Notes under the pieces: model-generated
What the model saw: the letters and a program-made list of their open reading frames with translations, nothing else
Databases searched by the model: none
Told to the model about the DNA's origin: nothing
Made by a program: the position numbers and the translations under genes
Shown: one piece after another, positions 35,724 through 37,835 of the stretch
Layout: every line of letters begins with the position of its first letter
Numbering within the stretch: the first letter of the stretch is position 1
Origin: Rhodopseudomonas palustris
Lineage (GTDB): Bacteria > Pseudomonadota > Alphaproteobacteria > Rhizobiales > Xanthobacteraceae
Assembly: GCF_003226555.1 (NCBI RefSeq)
Contig: NZ_QKQS01000013.1
Span: 1 to 37,835, forward strand
Length of the DNA stretch: 37,835 nt
Direction of reading: 5' to 3'

Positions 35724-37004
35724 TCAGCCGCCGAGCGCCTGGTCGAGGTCGGCGATCAGGTCGTCCTTGTCCTCGATGCCGATCGACACCCGCACCATGT
35801 TGGGCGCGGCGCCGGCCGCGGTCTTCTGGGCGTCGTCGAGTTGGCTGTGGGTGGTCGAGGCCGGGTGGATGATCAGCGAGCGGGTGTCGCCGACATTGGC
35901 CAGATGCGAGAACAGCTTCAGATTGGCGACGAGATCGACGCCGGCCTGATAGCCGCCCTTGAGGCTGAAGGTGAACACCGCGCCGGCGCCCTTGGGCGCA
36001 TATTTGCGGGCGAGGGCGGCGTATTTGCTGGAGGCGAGGCCGGAGTAGTTGACCTCGTCCACCGCCTTGTGGCCGGCGAGGAATTCGGCGATCGCCTTGG
36101 CGTTCTCGCAGTGCTTCTGCATCCGCAGCGGCAGCGTCTCGATGCCGGTCAGCAGCATGAAGGCGTTGAACGGCGACAGCGCCGGGCCGAGATCGCGCAG
36201 GCCGAGCACGCGACAGGCGATCGCGAACGAGAAATTGCCGAACGTCTCCTGGATTTTCAGGCCGTGATATTCGGGCCGCGGCTCGCTGAGCATCGGATAC
36301 TTGCCGTCCTTCGACCAGTCGAAGGTGCCGGCATCGACGATGATGCCGCCGAGCGAGTTGCCATGGCCGCCGAGGAACTTGGTCAGCGAATGCACCACGA
36401 TGTCGGCGCCGTGATCGATCGGGCGGATCAGGTAAGGTGTCGCCAGCGTATTGTCGACGATCAGCGGGACGCCCGCATTGCGCGCGACTTCCGCAACCGC
36501 CTCGATGTCGGTGATGCTGCCGCCCGGGTTGGCGATCGACTCGATGAAGATCGCTTTGGTCTTCGGCGACACCGCGCGCTGGAAGCTGGCGACGTCGTCG
36601 GTGTCGGCCCACACCACGTTCCAGCCGAAGCTCTTGAAGGCGTGCGTGAACTGATTGATCGAGCCGCCGTACAGTTTGCGTGCGGCAATGAATTCGTCGC
36701 CCGGCTGCATCAGTTGCTGCAGCGCGACGAGCTGCGCGGCGTGGCCCGAGGCGGTGGCGAGCGCGGCGGTGCCGCCTTCGAGCGCGGCGACGCGTTCTTC
36801 CAGCACCGCCGTCGTCGGATTGGTGATGCGCGTGTAGATATTGCCGAACGCCTGCAGGCCGAACAGCGAGGCCGCATGATCGGCGTCGTTGAAGACGTAA
36901 GAGGTGGTCTGATAGATCGGCGTCGCGCGCGCACCGGTGGTGGGATCGGGCTGGGCGCCGGCATGGACCGCGAGCGTCGCGAATCCCGGGTTGCGTTCGG
37001 TCAT
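35724..37004 (-). CDS. metY: O-acetylhomoserine sulfhydrylase (MetY-type)
   Basis: This PLP enzyme of the Cys/Met metabolism family makes homocysteine from O-acetylhomoserine and sulfide. The 426-residue protein contains TPIYQTTSYVFND, SGHAAQLVALQQLM, DNTLATPYL, the PLP-binding Lys209 in HSLTKFLGGHG, and TTHSQLDDA. Length and the SxTKxxxGHG motif fit MetY rather than cystathionine gamma-synthase. The ATG at 37004 follows a GGAGGG ribosome site. A CoA-binding protein gene lies upstream on the same strand. No SAM riboswitch was recognised in the leader. Confidence 0.93.
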   Translation of the reverse strand: MTERNPGFATLAVHAGAQPDPTTGARATPIYQTTSYVFNDADHAASLFGLQAFGNIYTRITNPTTAVLEERVAALEGGTAALATASGHAAQLVALQQLMQPGDEFIAARKLYGGSINQFTHAFKSFGWNVVWADTDDVASFQRAVSPKTKAIFIESIANPGGSITDIEAVAEVARNAGVPLIVDNTLATPYLIRPIDHGADIVVHSLTKFLGGHGNSLGGIIVDAGTFDWSKDGKYPMLSEPRPEYHGLKIQETFGNFSFAIACRVLGLRDLGPALSPFNAFMLLTGIETLPLRMQKHCENAKAIAEFLAGHKAVDEVNYSGLASSKYAALARKYAPKGAGAVFTFSLKGGYQAGVDLVANLKLFSHLANVGDTRSLIIHPASTTHSQLDDAQKTAAGAAPNMVRVSIGIEDKDDLIADLDQALGG

Positions 37005-37040
37005 GGTCGATCCCTCCATACTCTGGCTGATGGTTTTGGC

Positions 37041-37069
37041 TATCTGATCGGAACCCCGAACCAGGTCAA
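37041..37069 (-). promoter_or_regulatory. Candidate promoter for metY
   Basis: On the minus strand TTGACC (37064-37069) is followed after 17 bases by CAGATA (37041-37046), about 36 bases before the metY ATG. This suggests metY has its own promoter inside the gap after the CoA-binding gene. Confidence 0.5.
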
Positions 37070-37098
37070 GCAGCGTCCGGCATGGCGCGGCGCGTCGT

Positions 37099-37683
37099 TC
37101 AACCCGGCTCGTTGCGGCTTTTGACGGCGCGGTCGGACGCGGCGGTATTAGCGCCGGCAACGCTCTGTCGATCGAGCGACAGCCGCATGCCCTTGACCGG
37201 GATCGGCGCGCGCTTGGCGCTGAGGGTGCGCGAATTCACCCCCATCCAGGAAATCTCCGACGACAGCCGGCCATATTCGATCTTCGGGCAGCGATCCATC
37301 ACCACCTGGATGCCGGCAGCTTCGGCCCTCGCGGCGGCTTCGTCGTTGCGCACCCCGATCTGCATCCAGATCACTTTCGGCAGCGGCGACAACGCCAGCA
37401 CCTCGTCGACCACCGGCATCACATGGGCGGAGCCACGGAACACGTCGACCATGTCGATCGGCCGGTCGATGTCCTTCAGCGACGCCACGAACGGCTTGCC
37501 GAGCAGGCTCTTGCCGACCTGTCCCGGATTGATCGGAATGACGTCGTAGCCGCGCTCGGTGAGATATTTGAACACGAAGTAGCTCGGCCGCACGTTGAGC
37601 GGCGAAGCCCCGACCATCGCAATCGTCTTCACACCGTTCAGGATCGCGCGGATGTAGCTGTCGGGGTAGCTGTCGTGATTCAT
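37099..37683 (-). CDS. CoA-binding domain protein
   Basis: The 194-residue protein has a Rossmann-type CoA_binding_2 domain: TIAMVGASPLNVRPSYFVFK (about 20-39), YDVIPINPGQVGKSLLG and VIWMQIGVRNDEAA, with a conserved-looking cysteine in MDRCPKIEYGRL. Related proteins (YccU type) bind CoA, but their role is not well defined. The ATG at 37683 gives the usual length. It precedes metY in the same direction, a pairing I recall in related genomes, which hints at a link to sulfur or methionine metabolism. Confidence 0.88.
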   Translation of the reverse strand: MNHDSYPDSYIRAILNGVKTIAMVGASPLNVRPSYFVFKYLTERGYDVIPINPGQVGKSLLGKPFVASLKDIDRPIDMVDVFRGSAHVMPVVDEVLALSPLPKVIWMQIGVRNDEAAARAEAAGIQVVMDRCPKIEYGRLSSEISWMGVNSRTLSAKRAPIPVKGMRLSLDRQSVAGANTAASDRAVKSRNEPG

Positions 37684-37700
37684 TGGCTCAACATGTCCGA

Positions 37701-37802
37701 GATCCTCATGGTGAGGAGGCGCCGCAGGCGCCGTCTCGAACCATGAGTGTGGGGGGCTTTCATCCTTCGAGACGCGGCCTTCGGCCGCTCCTCAGGATGA
37801 GG
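37701..37802. repeat. Dispersed repeat with tctcgaa and ttcgagacgc motifs
   Basis: Arms cctcatggtgaggaggcgcc ... ggcgccgtctcgaaccatgag and catccttcgagacgcggcc ... ggccgctcctcaggatgagg form two stem-loops. A degenerate copy lies at 12058-12147. It occupies the gap between the CoA-binding gene and the gene at the window end. Confidence 0.75.
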
Positions 37803-37817
37803 AAACATTGCAGATGC

Positions 37818-37835
37818 TCACTTGTCCTTCCATTC
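37818..37835 (-). CDS. C-terminal end of a minus-strand gene (partial)
   Basis: Read on the minus strand from the window edge, the last bases give EWKDK and a TGA stop. A lysine-rich EWKDK end resembles the C-termini of enoyl-CoA hydratases (which often end FLEKRKP-W-K), but five residues cannot prove this. It is listed only because it may be the tail of a gene outside the window. Confidence 0.3.
   Translation of the reverse strand, partial: EWKDK

Noticed and set aside
37005-37098. SAM riboswitch ahead of metY
   Set aside because: The gap has a plausible promoter and short leader, but no SAM-I or SAM-II conserved elements were seen by eye.
35451-37124. Plus-strand 557-residue frame opposite metY
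   Set aside because: It is the antisense of metY and the TMEM175-like gene, whose motifs are unmistakable; its composition is biased and uninformative.

Overview
The window looks like a chromosomal segment of a purple non-sulfur alphaproteobacterium of the Bradyrhizobiaceae, most likely Rhodopseudomonas (R. palustris group). This is inferred from the high GC content, the gene order (glyA-nrdR-ribD-ribE-ribH-nusB-thiL; DUF177-plsX-fabH-ihfA-merR; CoA-binding protein-metY), a FixK-type box before a diheme peroxidase, a K+-independent type H+-pyrophosphatase, and several families of palindromic intergenic repeats seen in this group. No database search was possible, so the organism call is inference.

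Layout. 1-3060: the tail of a zinc-ribbon gene, then an accessory patch with two toxin-antitoxin modules (mntA-hepT and vapBC), a NUDIX hydrolase and a 5'-truncated gene next to a perfect 29-bp inverted repeat. 3178-9222: housekeeping run glyA, nrdR, ribD, ribE, ribH, nusB, thiL (one-carbon metabolism, ribonucleotide reductase control, riboflavin, antitermination, thiamine), interrupted by repeats. 9453-13291: membrane H+-pyrophosphatase, two small proteins and an epoxide-hydrolase-like enzyme. 13411-18622: bamE diverging from a cytochrome bc1 assembly chaperone, DUF177, plsX, fabH, ihfA and a MerR-type regulator (envelope and lipid synthesis). 18945-21214: tRNA-Pro(GGG), two small membrane proteins and a DUF169 protein. 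21377-29285: an exopolysaccharide locus with a phosphoglycosyl transferase, a GT4 glycosyltransferase, a Wzc/GumC-type co-polymerase, a CelD/BcsL-type acyltransferase and a polysaccharide-deacetylase-like protein. 29301-32309: pentaheme TorC-like cytochrome, diheme cytochrome c peroxidase and Dps, which fits a peroxide/low-oxygen theme. 32584-37683: an outer-membrane beta-barrel, DUF2842, heme A synthase (ctaA), a TMEM175-like channel, metY and a CoA-binding protein. The last bases hold the tail of one more minus-strand gene.

How the genes work together. The rib block makes riboflavin from RibD through RibH/RibE. PlsX and FabH feed phospholipid and fatty-acid synthesis. In the exopolysaccharide locus the phosphoglycosyl transferase would load the first sugar onto undecaprenyl phosphate, the GT4 enzyme would extend it and the co-polymerase would set chain length. 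Two proteins there have lost catalytic residues: the deacetylase-like protein lacks the Asp-His-His metal ligands, and the co-polymerase's fused kinase-like domain lacks the P-loop lysine. The peroxidase and pentaheme cytochrome lie in tandem behind a FixK-type site, suggesting a quinol-to-peroxide electron route. These two observations are the strongest leads in the window.
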